A stretch of 64,000 nucleotides of DNA from Liquidambar formosana (lineage: Eukaryota; Streptophyta; Magnoliopsida; Saxifragales; Altingiaceae), in NCBI GenBank assembly GCA_039720395.1, contig CM077831.1, forward strand, positions 34,259,067-34,323,066. Reading direction: 5' to 3'. Positions 25,201 to 36,556 of this stretch are shown piece after piece; the stretch's first letter is position 1; each line of letters opens with the position of its first letter. The notes below the pieces were generated by a model that was not told where the DNA came from, ran no database searches, and worked only from the letters and a program-made list of their open reading frames with translations. A program made the translations under genes and the position numbers.

Positions 25201-26404
25201 CCCCACGCCAAAATCAATATGCCCAAAAATACTAATGCCTATAAAAGAAACAAAATCAAGCTAAAAAATGTTTGCAATAATTAAATACAAAATATAGAGA
25301 AACTCTAACCTTTTTCTGAAGTCTTTGTAATTGCTCCATATGCTCTCTTGCAGGTCTTGCTTTTCTACGAGATTTCGACCTTGAACCCTTCCTAGTGTTA
25401 TCTTCCTCCTCTTCATCAGTTGTTCCATTATTTAAACTCTTGACTGATATTATTGGCAAATCAATAGTATCAGCAAAATCATTAGATTATGTGAAAGAAA
25501 CCACATACAAAAAAACATACAAATAGTATGAATTTAAACCCTAAACAGAGAAAAGATTTGTTCAAAGAAGAAAACCTGTGTCTTCTGCAACCATGTTGAA
25601 TTGCTCCATATGTTCTCTTGCAGGTCTTGCTTTTCTACGAGATTTCGACCTTGAACCCTTCCTAGTGTTATCTTCCTCCTCTTCATCAGTTGTTCCATTA
25701 TTTAAACTCTTGACTGATATTATTGGCAAATCAATAGTATCAGCAAAATCATTAGATTATGTGAAAGAAACCACATACAAAAAAACATACAAATAGTATG
25801 AATTTAAACCCTAAACAGAGAAAAGATTTGTTCAAAGAAGAAAACCTGTGTCTTCTGCAACCATGTTGAATTGCTCCATATGTTCTCTTGCAGGTCTTGC
25901 TTTTCTACGAGATTTCGACCTTGAACCCTTCCTAGTGTTATCTTCCTCCTCTTCATCAGTTGTTCCATTATTTAAACTCTTGACTGATATTATTGGTAAA
26001 TCAATAGTATCAGCAAAATCATTAGATTATGTGAAAGAAACAACATACAAAAAAACATACAAATAGTATGAATTTAAACCCTAAACAGAGAAAAGATTTG
26101 TTCAAAGAAGAAAACCTGTGTCTTCTGCAACCATGTTGGATTGCTCCATATGTTCTCTTGCAGGTCTTGCTTTTCTACGAGATTTCGACCTTGTACCCTT
26201 TCTAGTGTCGTCTCTCTCCTCTTCATTAGTTGTTCCATTATTTAAATTCTTGACTGACATTATCAATAAATCAATAGTATCAACAAAATAATTAGATTAC
26301 GTGAAAGAAACCACATACACGAAAACATACAAGTAGTAGGAATTTAAACCCTAAACAGAGAAAAGATTTTTTCAAAGAAGAAAACCTGTGTCTTCTGCAT
26401 CCAT
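19258..26404 (-). CDS. NOC2: Nucleolar complex protein 2 (NOC2) homologue, 60S ribosome biogenesis
   Basis: NOC2 pairs with NOC1 and NOC3 in the nucleolus and nucleoplasm to mature and export pre-60S particles. Coding exons are 26386-26404, 26116-26253, 25846-25983, 25576-25713, 25310-25443, 24424-24495, 23760-24314, 22843-23145, 22017-22346, 21721-21927, 21435-21521, 19872-19966, 19657-19800 and 19258-19534. All have GT-AG borders and matching phases, giving 878 residues. The family signature [16 protein letters not shown] is at residues 190-205. The conserved helical repeat core, including [12 protein letters not shown] and [14 protein letters not shown], spans roughly 230-700. The tail is lysine-rich and acidic with several nuclear signals ([15 protein letters not shown]). 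Residues 7-144 are three extra copies of a 46-residue exon ahead of the ancestral copy (145-189). Without them the protein would be 740 residues, a usual NOC2 size. A leader exon ending CTCTCAG|GTACGT near 27346 suggests a spliced 5' UTR. Arabidopsis has the relatives NOC2 and REBELOTE; which is the orthologue is not decided here. Confidence 0.93.
20591..20848. mobile_element. Stowaway MITE (family B) in a NOC2 intron
   Basis: A 258-bp element has terminal repeats CTCCCTCCGTTCCTAA...TTAGGAACGGAGGGAG and TA duplications at 20589-20590 and 20849-20850. This is the textbook structure of Tc1/mariner-derived Stowaway elements. It sits in the long intron between the NOC2 exons at 21435 and 19966. 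Confidence 0.92.
22477..22636. repeat. 80-bp tandem duplication in a NOC2 intron
   Basis: Two near-identical 80-bp copies start at 22477 and 22557 (CTTCAATTTCATG...AATAAA) and differ at only a few positions. They lie within the intron between exons 22843-23145 and 22017-22346, away from splice sites. Confidence 0.9.
24844..25104. repeat. Direct repeats flanking an insertion-like block in a NOC2 intron
   Basis: A segment of about 70 bp beginning AGGAAGATAGTTAAGAAATC occurs at 24844-24912 and again at 25032-25104 with a few differences. Between them lies a T-rich block followed by a sequence ending TACCACTAGGCTAGACC. The layout suggests a tandem duplication later invaded by, or created with, a small retroelement-like insert. 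Confidence 0.6.
25310..26404 (-). repeat. 270-bp tandem array duplicating NOC2 exon 2 and its intron
   Basis: Three 270-bp units (25576-25845, 25846-26115, 26116-26385) each hold a 138-bp exon plus intron. A fourth, truncated copy is the ancestral exon at 25310-25443. Each 138-bp exon starts after a G and ends in phase 1, so any number can be spliced without changing frame. The first two units differ at about two positions; the third is more diverged. The exon encodes [15 protein letters not shown], then a basic [10 protein letters not shown] block, then [13 protein letters not shown]. The tail MVAEDT repeats the coding end of exon 1 (MDAEDT), so each unit is a fusion of exon 2 head with exon 1 tail. 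Confidence 0.95.
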
Positions 26405-26736
26405 GTCGAAAATGACTAAATGTGACAAAGCGATAACCGAGGGTTAAGCTGTGGAGTTCCGACACTGGTGAGTTTTTCCTTTTCAGTTAAGACTTGAACA
26501 ATAAAAGGCGGCTTTAACCACCATAACCGCCAAACTATAACCAAATCAGATCGAGCTTGCGCTCACTCTGGTTCGACCTGTTCAAATTGCTGCGTATCTA
26601 CTCTTCTCAAACCCACATGCACCGTCTGAAAAAAGACGAAGGAAATACCTAAAATCATTTATAATTCAACCTATCAAAGCAAATTGTCAAATTCATATCG
26701 AACCAGCTGCAAACCCAAAATTCATTCTCTAGCTGT

Positions 26737-26739
<3 letters not shown>

Positions 26740-26776
<37 letters not shown>
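26740..26776. repeat. (TA)n microsatellite upstream of NOC2
   Basis: A pure TA run of about 37 bp lies in the NOC2 leader/intron region. A compound (TA)n(GA)n tract lies further up, at 27083-27147. Confidence 0.9.
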
Positions 26777-26777
<1 letters not shown>

Positions 26778-27082
26778 GAGACGAAAAGTTCAATAAAATT
26801 AATTTTGCCCTAAATGTATAATGGTAAGCCCAAAAAATGTACCAAGCTATACACAACACACAGTGTTATCTAAACAATACAATTAAACCTTCATAAGATC
26901 CTGAGAGATGGATGATGGCAATTCACAGATGCCAAACGTAGGAGAGGATGGAATTGAATCAAGCATTTCAGAATATAAAAATAAAATGTCAGCTGTCGTG
27001 CAACTTGAAATCAAACAGACACTTGATTACACCAGAAAGGGTAAAATCTCGAAACATGCGTGCGTTTGTATGAGAAATATAC

Positions 27083-27083
27083 T

Positions 27084-27147
<64 letters not shown>
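27083..27147. repeat. Compound (TA)n(GA)n microsatellite
   Basis: About 27 bp of TA are followed directly by about 37 bp of GA, in the NOC2 upstream region. Confidence 0.9.
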
Positions 27148-27154
<7 letters not shown>

Positions 27155-27389
27155 GGGAGAAAAAGCTCTGTAGCTGTCTACCAGACATTGCCATGGGAGT
27201 TGCGAGAAGAAAACCCTAATGAACGAGAGAGAGACCGAATTGTCAATGGAGAAATAGTACATGAATTGAGAATACCTGTACAGTATATGATTTAAACCTA
27301 AACGAGTCGCTGAAGAAGAAGAAGAAGAAGAAGGAGAAGACGTACCTGAGAGACTGCTGCCAAAACCCTCCGCTCTGGCCTCAGGGGTT

Positions 27390-28548
27390 TTATGGCCAGG
27401 CTTGGGCTGGGTTTGGGTTAGGCCGGCATATTAATGAGTCCAACAAACCCAGACTCAATCTGGCCCACTATAATTAGTTTTAGGGCCAGTGACTCCTATG
27501 AGTTGTGCATACAATAACTTTGTTAGCCAAAAATGTAAACACGATAATACTTAAAACAATCTCAATAATTGGGCTAAATGTCTCGATTCCCCAATTATGC
27601 CTTAAGAAGTATAAAGTCCTAAGGCCATGTTTGTCTAGTTGGAATGAAATGGATGGGAATAGAATCTAATTCTATGCTTGAAGTAGTCTGAAATGAAAAA
27701 AGATTTGAATTGGCTATGTAAACACACTATTTGATTCTATTCTCATTCAAATTATCTCATCCAAACATGTTATTTGAAATAAATTGGAATGTGATTTCAT
27801 TCCATTCCAGCCAAACAAACATGGCCTAAGTTCAACAGAACCTTACTTGTTCTCTATAATGGGCTAAATGTCTCGCTCCCCCAATTACCCCCCACCCAAA
27901 AAAAAAAAGAAAAAAAGAAAAAAGGGAGAAAAACTTCATTGTTAATACGGGTACAAGTGTACTTATCCAAATTTTTATGATGCAAACCCATCTACAAGCC
28001 CAATTAGTTTTAAATTTGGGTGAGCTCGCTTTATACATGTTAATGTATCCCTTATTTGTATCTATCATGGCTCCGGCCTGGTTTAAAGACTTCTGAGTAA
28101 TGATCATGTAACAAATCACCTACAGTGTTATCAATGTAATAACACGTGAGGGATGGTTTGTATCCTAAGAGGTCCTATATGTGTCTGTCATATGGAATAA
28201 TCACTTGTGTAGTGAGGCTTGATGGGCTAACATATAATCAAACCTACAAAACCAGACTCGTCCTAGCCCACTTTAACATTGGGTTGAGAAAAGATTTGGG
28301 CTTAACAACCCAATATGCGATTTGTCATAATTTATACCCAATGGGCAACAAAAATAGTCCATCTTTCTGATGTGACCCATAACAGAGCCCAATTAATTTC
28401 AGTTTTGGGTGAGCTGTTAAAAGTTATGACCTTGTTAATAGATCCCATATCCAAAACCTTCTATTCAACACTTCACTTAAATCCCACTATTTTACAGTCA
28501 GGAAGAGAAAAATACCTCAGATGCCAGAAATAGATTTTATCGGTTTGG

Positions 28549-28579
<31 letters not shown>

Positions 28580-30100
28580 GTAGCGCTCCCAAAAAATAAT
28601 AATAAAAATGATAATAATTTTTTTTGGTACGAAAGTAATTTGGAGCCCCCACTCTTCTTTGGGCTAAACTCAACACTAATGGCTCGTCCTTGGGAATTCC
28701 GAGCCCAGTTGGTGCAGGGGATCTGATTAGGGACTGGATAGTGGATCGTGGGGTTTAGCGGAATGTGGGCCGCTCTTCTAGCTATACACTTTCTCATTAT
28801 GAGTAGGGGTCATACGAACATTATTTAAATGATTCCCACAGTATTACATTCCAGAGTCCATAGTTTTGAGACCAGTGTGGAATCGTTTAGAGAGCACCTG
28901 ATTTAAGTAAATATATTCAAAGCATTTCGACAGGAGAAGTCAATTTTAAATAAAATAAATAAATAAAAAAGGTTTCCCAACTTCTTTCCACCAGCACGAC
29001 TCTATAAAAACAAAACACAATTTTATACTAAAATACCGCACAACATTAATCCGATTCCAAAGATATTCTATATTTAAATCCTACATAATTTACAAAACCT
29101 TGTGGTGGAGACAAAACCAAGAGAAGATCCTCCTCTAAAGAAGTAATATTCCAAGCTGGCCACCGAAACCGAGCCGCTCATGTGAGAGTCACGTGTGGAA
29201 CACATTGCTTTCTCCACTTGCTCTATTGGCCTTACTTCCCACTGTTCTAAATCGCCAAGAATCTTTGCCGAGTGTTTGGTAAGTTACTGCCATGCCTGCC
29301 ACAAAGCCATGCAGGGTCTTTTTCGTCCTTATTGAAATTATTATCAGGCGCAACCCAACACAGCAAAGTTTCCCTGCCCAGGCAAGATCGTGACGGCTCG
29401 TAAATGGTACGATTATTTGATCGAAAAAAATCCACGCTTGATACCTCCGGGTCAGGCTCCGAATGTATCAAACCGCAACCAACCTGTGGGGCGGGTATAC
29501 GTCTATCTCTCTCTCTCTCTTTTTAATTTTTTATTTATTAAGAATATAAAATTTTTGTTTGACTAATCTATTAACTAATTCTACGGAGGGAGTAAACTAT
29601 TTTATTTTATTTTTTCAAGAGAGTATTAGGATCTTTCACTTATTAAGACATCAATTTTAAGTTAGGTTATAAAATGAATCATGCTAAGTCGGATAATTGA
29701 ATGTACAATCTTAACTTAAAAAATTAAAATGCTTTGTAATCGTTTATTTTACAATGAATTTGATTGATTTTATCGAATTCGAATAATTTAATTATCTAAA
29801 ATATTAATAAAATTATCAAATTGAGTTTGACTTAATTCGAAATCAAATAAATTAATTAATGAATTTAAAAAATAAAATTAGAGCCCGGTTAATTCGTTTC
29901 AGGAGCAGGTTAGATTCAACTTTTTTTTTCAACCCATCTTGAATTCTAAGTAGTTTATAGTCATAGTTGCAGTAATTATAAATTTATAAAAAAAAAATTT
30001 ATACAATTATATTAATGTGGTATCACATGTTAGTAAAAATAAAATAAAATAGGATTATCATAATATTTTTTAACTTTACAATTTTAGCTCTTATTGACCC
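27390..30100. other. Intergenic region between NOC2 and FAD2
   Basis: It separates the divergently transcribed NOC2 and FAD2. It contains a Tourist-like MITE (27623-27827), an A-rich homopolymer (28549-28576), an isolated Stowaway-type end CGGAGGGAGTA near 29583, and AT-rich filler. No gene is supported. Confidence 0.5.
27623..27827. mobile_element. Tourist-like (PIF/Harbinger) MITE
   Basis: A 205-bp element has inverted ends GGCCATGTTTGT...ACAAACATGGCC and a TAA duplication on each side (27620-27622 and 27828-27830). These are the hallmarks of Tourist-type MITEs. Confidence 0.85.
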
Positions 30101-30116
30101 GTGACATCAAAAAAGT

Positions 30117-30252
30117 TACGTGGCATGGAAGACTCACTCTAGATCGACCCGTTACAATTACCCGTCAGGAGTTTTAAAAGGTGTCAGTGGATGGACTAAG
30201 AATCCGCCACGTATGACCCAAATGCAGATGGTTTCCTCCAAGCGTACTACGT
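30117..30252 (+). promoter_or_regulatory. ACGT-core elements upstream of FAD2
   Basis: Three ACGT cores occur within 140 bp above the FAD2 leader: TTACGTGGCA (about 30117), GCCACGTATG (about 30206) and CTACGTGGTT (about 30247). Such G-box/ABRE-like sites bind bZIP and bHLH factors. A role in FAD2 control is inferred from position. Confidence 0.4.
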
Positions 30253-30349
30253 GGTTGCATCTTGTGGTGGCCCACTTTGGGAGAGGCCGCTTAAATGCAG
30301 GCAGGCTCGTGAACGGAAGGAGACGAACCCAGAACTTAATCACTCTAGA

Positions 30350-30447
30350 GGAGAGAGAGAGAGAGAGAGAGAGCACTTCTCCGTAAGTGCTGCACTTCTC
30401 TGTAAGAGCTTTCAGGCAGAGGAAGAGGAAGGGGCTTATCTCGAGAG
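30350..30447 (+). other. FAD2: FAD2 5' untranslated exon
   Basis: A GA-repeat leader ends TATCTCGAGAG|GTACCC at 30447. It pairs with the acceptor CATAAACAG at 33486, which leaves 11 bases before the ATG. FAD2 genes of flowering plants typically have one long intron just upstream of the start codon. The transcription start was not determined. Confidence 0.7.
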
Positions 30448-30951
30448 GTACCCTTCTTTCTCACTACATCTCTGTCTCTGTCTTTTTTCCTCACTGTCAT
30501 TTTTTTTTTCTGGTGCGGATTTATAGATTAATTTATTGACTTCTTTGAAATTCCTTGAACATTTTGTTTTGCATTGTGTGTGATTTTCTCTGTTTCTTGT
30601 ATTCGTTTTATTTAAAGTTAAAATGTTTTCTTTAAAAAATAATTATTATAATAATTATTATTATTTGTGTGAAATCTGTGCGGTTTTTTATTACACGATT
30701 TTGTAATTGATATTTGATATATAAATTAATCTGTTCCATTCCATTGCATTGCATATGGGTCTTTTTTTTTTTTTTTTTTTTTTTCTGGGAAACAGTTTGT
30801 TTCATATAGTAGAGTTTATTGCGATTTTCCTGACAATAGGGAGTTCGGTTAGCTTTTGGTAAAATCATTACTGCTTTTGAGGAATTTTTTTTAAAATTTT
30901 TTACCTTATGAACTTTTATGAAGACAGCATGGTGTCGGGTACAATCATATG

Positions 30952-30982
<31 letters not shown>

Positions 30983-33486
30983 TGGCCTTTTGGTAGCTCG
31001 ATCATATGATTTGGGACCATGGATTTTAACGTCACTTGCTCAAAAAAGAGATCAACTGGACACACTCCAACAATTTGAATGAATTGTAGCCATCTGATTT
31101 GCTCAAGCCATTTCAAATGAGATGTCTAAAGTTGATTGAAAAAGCATTTATCATAGCTTTTTGTAACTGATAGATGGTTCATTCGTCGGACCACACAGAG
31201 GCCCAATTTTAGACGCGTGTACCAAAGAGTGGGTTGTCTGTCATTCGCAAAAAGTAATGAATAACTGTGGTATCTTTCTTATAAGCGAGAAACTGTCATG
31301 TTAGCTAGACTCAAGTGGGTGCTTTTATTATTATTATTATTTAATTTATAGTATTAAGATTTTTAGATGGTCGATACATAGAGCACAGGTGGCTGGCTGC
31401 ATGCTCCTGTTGCCACTTCCATTGCTACCACACTAACATGTTGAACATGGTTGGCACATGCCTTACATTTGTTGGTAGACCTGACATATGTCCACCATGG
31501 TCATGCTTCATTGTCCATTAGTATATTTTAAAACCATCCACAAACCAAGAATTCGATGAGGGATGCTAGTGTTAGTTGCTAGTTTCCATCTGTCGCACCA
31601 CTCTCTCTGTGGACACAACATGTGTTCAAAATTCATCTCTAAAGAGCGTCCTCAATTTTGTGGATTTAATGCCCTTTAAAGACAGATATAGTTATCCGAA
31701 AATTGAACATGTGTCGTGTTCATAGGGTGAGTGATGCAATAAATGGACGCTAGCGACTGATGCTAACATCCCTCATGATTTGATTTAGATACCAATCACT
31801 TTTTGCTGATTCCAATTAGTAAAAATTAGAACAGAACAACATTTTAAGTTTTTTAATAATTATTTTCATCTAAACTTCCTCAAACCCTTCTTTTTGTTTT
31901 ATCATTGATGATGATAAATATCAACTGAAATTCTTTTGAAGGTTTCATATTTTCAGTATCAGTCACTTCTAACTTTAAATAATTTCCATTAGCTGGACGG
32001 TTGACTTAACTACCTAATACTAATAAGTAATAACAGATGATTGAACTTTTCCAATTTTCAATTTCAACTAATTTTGCTTTTGCTACAACAATAATGATTA
32101 TAACAATAACAATAGTACTTTCTCCTTTTTTCTATTTTATTGTTCTTGATATTTATATTTATTTACAGAAACCATAATTTTGTGACTTCTTTAGCGGAGA
32201 AGTGTGCATCGAGGATTCTAGCGGTGTTCACAAAAAATCTATATTTCTTCAGATATTTCATAATTAGGATTTATTTTTATTGTATGTAATGTTTTTGGAT
32301 AATGAAAATGTATTCAGGCCTAGGTTGTGAATCTTGTCTACTGCTTGCCATCCTACCCTTAACTTGAAAAATTAGAGTGCCAATTTAGAGTTTAAATTTT
32401 CAAATTGGTTAAGGTTTCCTTTTAGTTTATTAAAGGTTGAATTCTAATGAGTTTGTGCACTTTTTTCTTTTGTTGGATGTGTGGCCAATTGATGTAACTA
32501 TCACATAGATGGGGTCCTAACTCCTTTAGAACAGATCTCTGTTGGGTACCTGGGTCGGAGTTATTATGCTGGACCCCCATGGATATGCAAAGATTGGCGT
32601 GCATTGATGTCTCACGCTGCACTTTAGCCTCTATCTTATTGGTGGACCACTGCAGTTTTGGACCTTATACCCCACACCATTTATTGGTTTTGAATGGATC
32701 TATTGTATTGCTGTATCTGCTGTAGAAGTGATCCCACCTCCAATGGAGTGAGACAATAGTTATTGTCTCATCCAGAAAAATCACTGTAGTAAGAGTTGTG
32801 AATTGGCCGTCGAAAGTAAAATATGGCTTTTTACAGGTCATATGACTTACTCTGATGTCTCAAAACACTTTTGGTCTACTTGGTTTGGAGGTGTGGTTGC
32901 TTTGACAGTGGACACATACTCTCTCTACCAACTTATTGCATTTTCAAGTTTATTGTTGATGGGTGACTTAGAATTAGGATAGGGCAAGTGTGGATTTGGA
33001 TTACCACTCTTCCAGAGTCATTTATCTGCATAGGAGGCCTCTGTTTACAAAATAATCTTTTGACAATATTCAGTTCTGTACTCAAAGGTAACTTTCTCTA
33101 CTTCGGTTACTTTCTCTACTTCATCTACCCTATGCAAGTAATGTATTTGTCAATGATAGCTCCATACATAATAGTATCCACCAAGCTTGATGGCTTGCCA
33201 TCCCAATAAACAAATAATATTGATTGCAGAAGTCAAGGGAAAGAAAGGTATTATGTTGATAATATATTTCTTTCCATTATTCCTCAACTACTAGTCTGTC
33301 TATGTTAGATCTTCTTCTCTACATATTTGTCTTACAGAATGCCTGGTATGTGGTTTTAGTGAAAGAGTTTTGGGTCTTAATTTCAAGTGAACTTTTAGAA
33401 ATCTGTGCAGAAAGTTGAGTTTTCACCGGAAACTGACCCACATCCACCTTTACAGGTTCCATTATCTAACACAAGGGCATAAACAG
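30448..33486 (+). other. FAD2 leader intron
   Basis: A 3,039-bp intron in the 5' UTR runs from donor GTACCC to acceptor AAACAG. It is T-rich near the 5' end with an (ATT)n tract at 30955-30981. Leader introns of FAD2 often enhance expression (established for sesame and Arabidopsis); no separate gene is seen in it. Confidence 0.7.
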
Positions 33487-33497
33487 CACAGCCAACA

Positions 33498-34650
33498 ATG
33501 GGAGCCGGTGGCCGAATGGCAGTTCCCACCAGCAAGTCTGTGGAGCAGGAAGAACCCCTCAAGCGAGCCCCTTGCTCAAAGCCTCCATTCACACTTAGCC
33601 AAATCAAGAAAGCCATCCCTCCCCATTGCTTCGAACGCTCTCTCCTTCGCTCATTCTCCTACGTTGTTTATGACCTCACCCTAGCCTTTCTCTTCTACTA
33701 CATCGCCACCTCTTACTTCCATCTCCTCCCTCACCCCCTGCCTTACCTTGCATGGCCCATCTACTGGATTTTCCAGGGCTGCATACTCACTGGTGTCTGG
33801 GTCGTTGCTCACGAGTGCGGTCACCATGCCTTTAGCGACTACCAATGGGTCGATGACACTGTTGGCCTCATCCTCCACTCATCCCTATTAGTCCCATACT
33901 TCTCGTGGAAATATAGTCACCGCCGCCACCACTTCTAATACAGGATCCCTTGAGCGCGATGAAGTCTTTGTCCCAAAGCCCAAATCCGAAATGCCATGGT
34001 ATTCCAAATACTTCAACAACCCACCAGGCCGAGTCCTCACCCTTGCGGTCACGCTTATTCTAGGATGGCCCTTATACTTGGCCTTCAATGTTTCAGGCCG
34101 GCCCTATGATCGCTTTGCATGCCACTACGATCCATACGGTCCGATATATTCGACTCGCGAAAGGCTTCAGATTTACATTTCTGATGTCGGCATATTTGCG
34201 GTGACTTACTTGCTTTACCGGGTTGTTTTGGCCAAAGGGCTTGCTTGGCTTCTATGCATTTATGGGGTACCATTGCTGATTGTGAACGGCTTCCTTGTTT
34301 TGATCACATACCTGCAGCACACTCACCCTGCACTGCCACACTATGACTCATCGGAATGGGATTGGCTGAAGGGAGCATTGGCAACTGCAGACAGAGACTA
34401 TGGGATGCTCAATAAGGTTTTCCATAATATCACCGATACACATGTGGCTCACCATTTGTTCTCCACCATGCCGCATTATCACGCAATGGAGGCTACCAAA
34501 GCGATCAAACCAATACTAGGGGAGTATTACCAGTTCGACGGGACCCCATTTTACAAGGCGATGTGGAGGGAAACGAGAGAGTGTCTCTATGTTGAGCCAG
34601 ACGATGGTGCCCCTAATAAAGGCGTCTTTTGGTACCGGAACAAGTACTGA
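33498..34650 (+). CDS. FAD2: Delta-12 (omega-6) oleate desaturase FAD2, with one-base frameshift
   Basis: FAD2 converts oleate to linoleate on phosphatidylcholine in the ER membrane. The start MGAGGRM is typical, and there is no intron in the coding part. All three histidine boxes are present: HECGHH (105-110), HRRHH (141-145) and HVAHH (315-319). Hydrophobic membrane segments lie between them, and the C-terminal aromatic/basic YRNKY fits an ER retrieval signal. Right after HRRHH the sequence is CACCACTTCTAATAC. A surplus T at 33933-33934 makes TAA at 33936, ending the frame after residue 146. Dropping one T restores the expected frame to 34650 and a 383-residue protein, the usual FAD2 length. 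Everything else is well conserved, so this is either a very young null allele or a base error in the assembly. Confidence 0.92.
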
Positions 34651-35985
34651 TACTGGCTGGCCGACGATGAAGAAAATGTAGTTAGAGTACAGTCTGTGAG
34701 TGATTAGTCTACTAATCACTATGTCTTTAGTGTGTCAAGTCGACGGAGTATGTCTTTACTGCCGTATCTTTCCTGTTAAAATGTATGTAATGGACATGTT
34801 ATGAACCTCAAGAGTCCAGTCTTAATTTTGTCTGTTTATGTGCTTGTGTTTTTGGAGTAAGGTTTTTTTGTTTGCTTTGTCTATAAGGTTTTTTTTGTTT
34901 GCTTTGTCTATCGTCACTGAATGTTGTGTTTGGTTTGAGACAGGTGATTTGAGAGAAGGGTAAAATTTTAGATAAGAAATTAGGAGGACACCACTCGAAA
35001 ATTTTCCTCTTCCACTTGTTCTTTCCTTTGCACAACACCAGGTGATTACTGGGCTTTGGAGCCTTTTGGATAAATCCATATCCAGTATAGTCCAATGGGG
35101 ATGCAACTTGGTTCCGGCAATTTACATCGAAACCGAACCGTCCTCTTTAGGTTGGTCTGGTGAACCGACGACCATTGGGTAACGTGACCCTTAATTTTTT
35201 ATATGAGTATCGTTTTGTTATAATAAGATTTCATATTTTATTGTAATTAAAAAAACATAAAAATATTCTCTCTAAATGGAGCAATTATTTCTGCGAAAAG
35301 CATCCTGGAAGCTACTACTCTTTTTGCCTTTGGGACAAAAAAAAAATGAAGCAATTATTTCTGCGAAAAGCACTTCCAAAATCATGAACCAAGTGATTGG
35401 ACGCAGTCCAAGAACTTCCTACTGTGACATGTCACTTCATTTAAAGAAACAAGAAAATGCTCAGGTTCCGATGCTGTATACGAAGCAAAAGAACTTTTAA
35501 TCGATAATATAATCTTCGTTGGAAATTATATATGCATTTTTACCCTTAATTTGAGATAAAGACGTCAAAAACTCAAATTTACATAGATTTCTACTTTCAA
35601 AATGATAACTACAAATGCCTATTTTGAACGCTCAATATAACATATCACAATCATGAAAAATAGGGTTATGCATGTCTCTTCTTCATTATTAACTCATTAC
35701 ATATATAACAAAATCAATAGGTCTAGCAAACCTATTAATAGAGTTTTTCCTTCATTCTGTATTATTATTATTTTATTTAACTTTGTTTTAGAAGTTGTCT
35801 TTTTCTTATTGCTTGTTATGCCTTTTTATATAGGAGTTATATAGGAGTAGTGTTAGAAAATATCACATCCCACATCGCCTAAATATTGGGTTTAACATAT
35901 CTTCATATACTTGTTTGAACCCTCCACTTATAACTTAAGTCTTTAAGTTGGAAACTTAACAAGTAGTTTGCATTACCCCTAAGGT
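34651..35985. other. FAD2 3' flank and intergenic DNA
   Basis: It includes the FAD2 3' UTR (to about 34850) and a short imperfect tandem repeat of about 27 bp at 34859-34913. Nothing else is supported. Confidence 0.5.
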
Positions 35986-35990
35986 CCTAA

Positions 35991-36318
35991 GGCTATGTTT
36001 GCTATGAAGGAATGAGGGAATGAATGGAAAGGTGATTTTGTTCTCCAGAAAAAAGTGTGTTTGGTTGCACAAGGGATTGGAATAGCTATTCCTTTGTAGG
36101 GGTCTATTCCCTCCAATGATGGAATAACCATTCCTTCCCAAACCAAAAGGAATGGCTATTCCCACCTTTCAAGAAGTAAAAATCATTAAGAATGAATCCC
36201 ACTTATACTTTTTCATTCCATTCTCATCCCTTACCAAAAATTGGGATAGAATATCCATTCTCATTCTCATTCCATTCCCACTTTCATTCTATTTCATTCC
36301 TTCAAACCAAATGCAGCC
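35991..36318. mobile_element. Tourist-like MITE, larger relative
   Basis: A 328-bp element has ends GGCTATGTTTGCTATGAAGG...CCTTCAAACCAAATGCAGCC and TAA on both sides (35988-35990 and 36319-36321). The interior is rich in repeated GGAATG/CATTCC motifs and can fold on itself. Similar CATTCC-rich sequence without clear ends occurs at about 39400-39640. Confidence 0.75.
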
Positions 36319-36365
36319 TAAGTCTTAACATATGTACATGTAACAGAAAAAAGAAAGAAAAAGAA

Positions 36366-36556
36366 AGCGGCAATAGTACTAACGCTTTTAAAAGTTCATG
36401 CGATAATTTTTTTCGAAGGAATTAGAGATTGGTATGTCTATGAAGAATTAATTTCAATTAGTAGCCCTTCTTAATTAAGTTAGTAGTCATTTATTAGAAA
36501 GTAAGTAGTTATTTATATTGAACTAGAATTATTTGCCTCTAGCCGGACCAATCTAA
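36366..36556 (+). repeat. Dispersed repeat, copy 1
   Basis: About 190 bp ending TTTGCCTCTAGCCGGACCAA resembles 40841-41021 in order and spacing. Shared blocks include TTAGTAGTCATTTA and TAGAAAGT; the copies differ by small indels. The sequences diverge completely downstream. Confidence 0.65.

Noticed and set aside
25578..26066. Two identical 72-codon plus-strand frames
   Set aside because: They are antisense shadows of the duplicated NOC2 exons on the minus strand.
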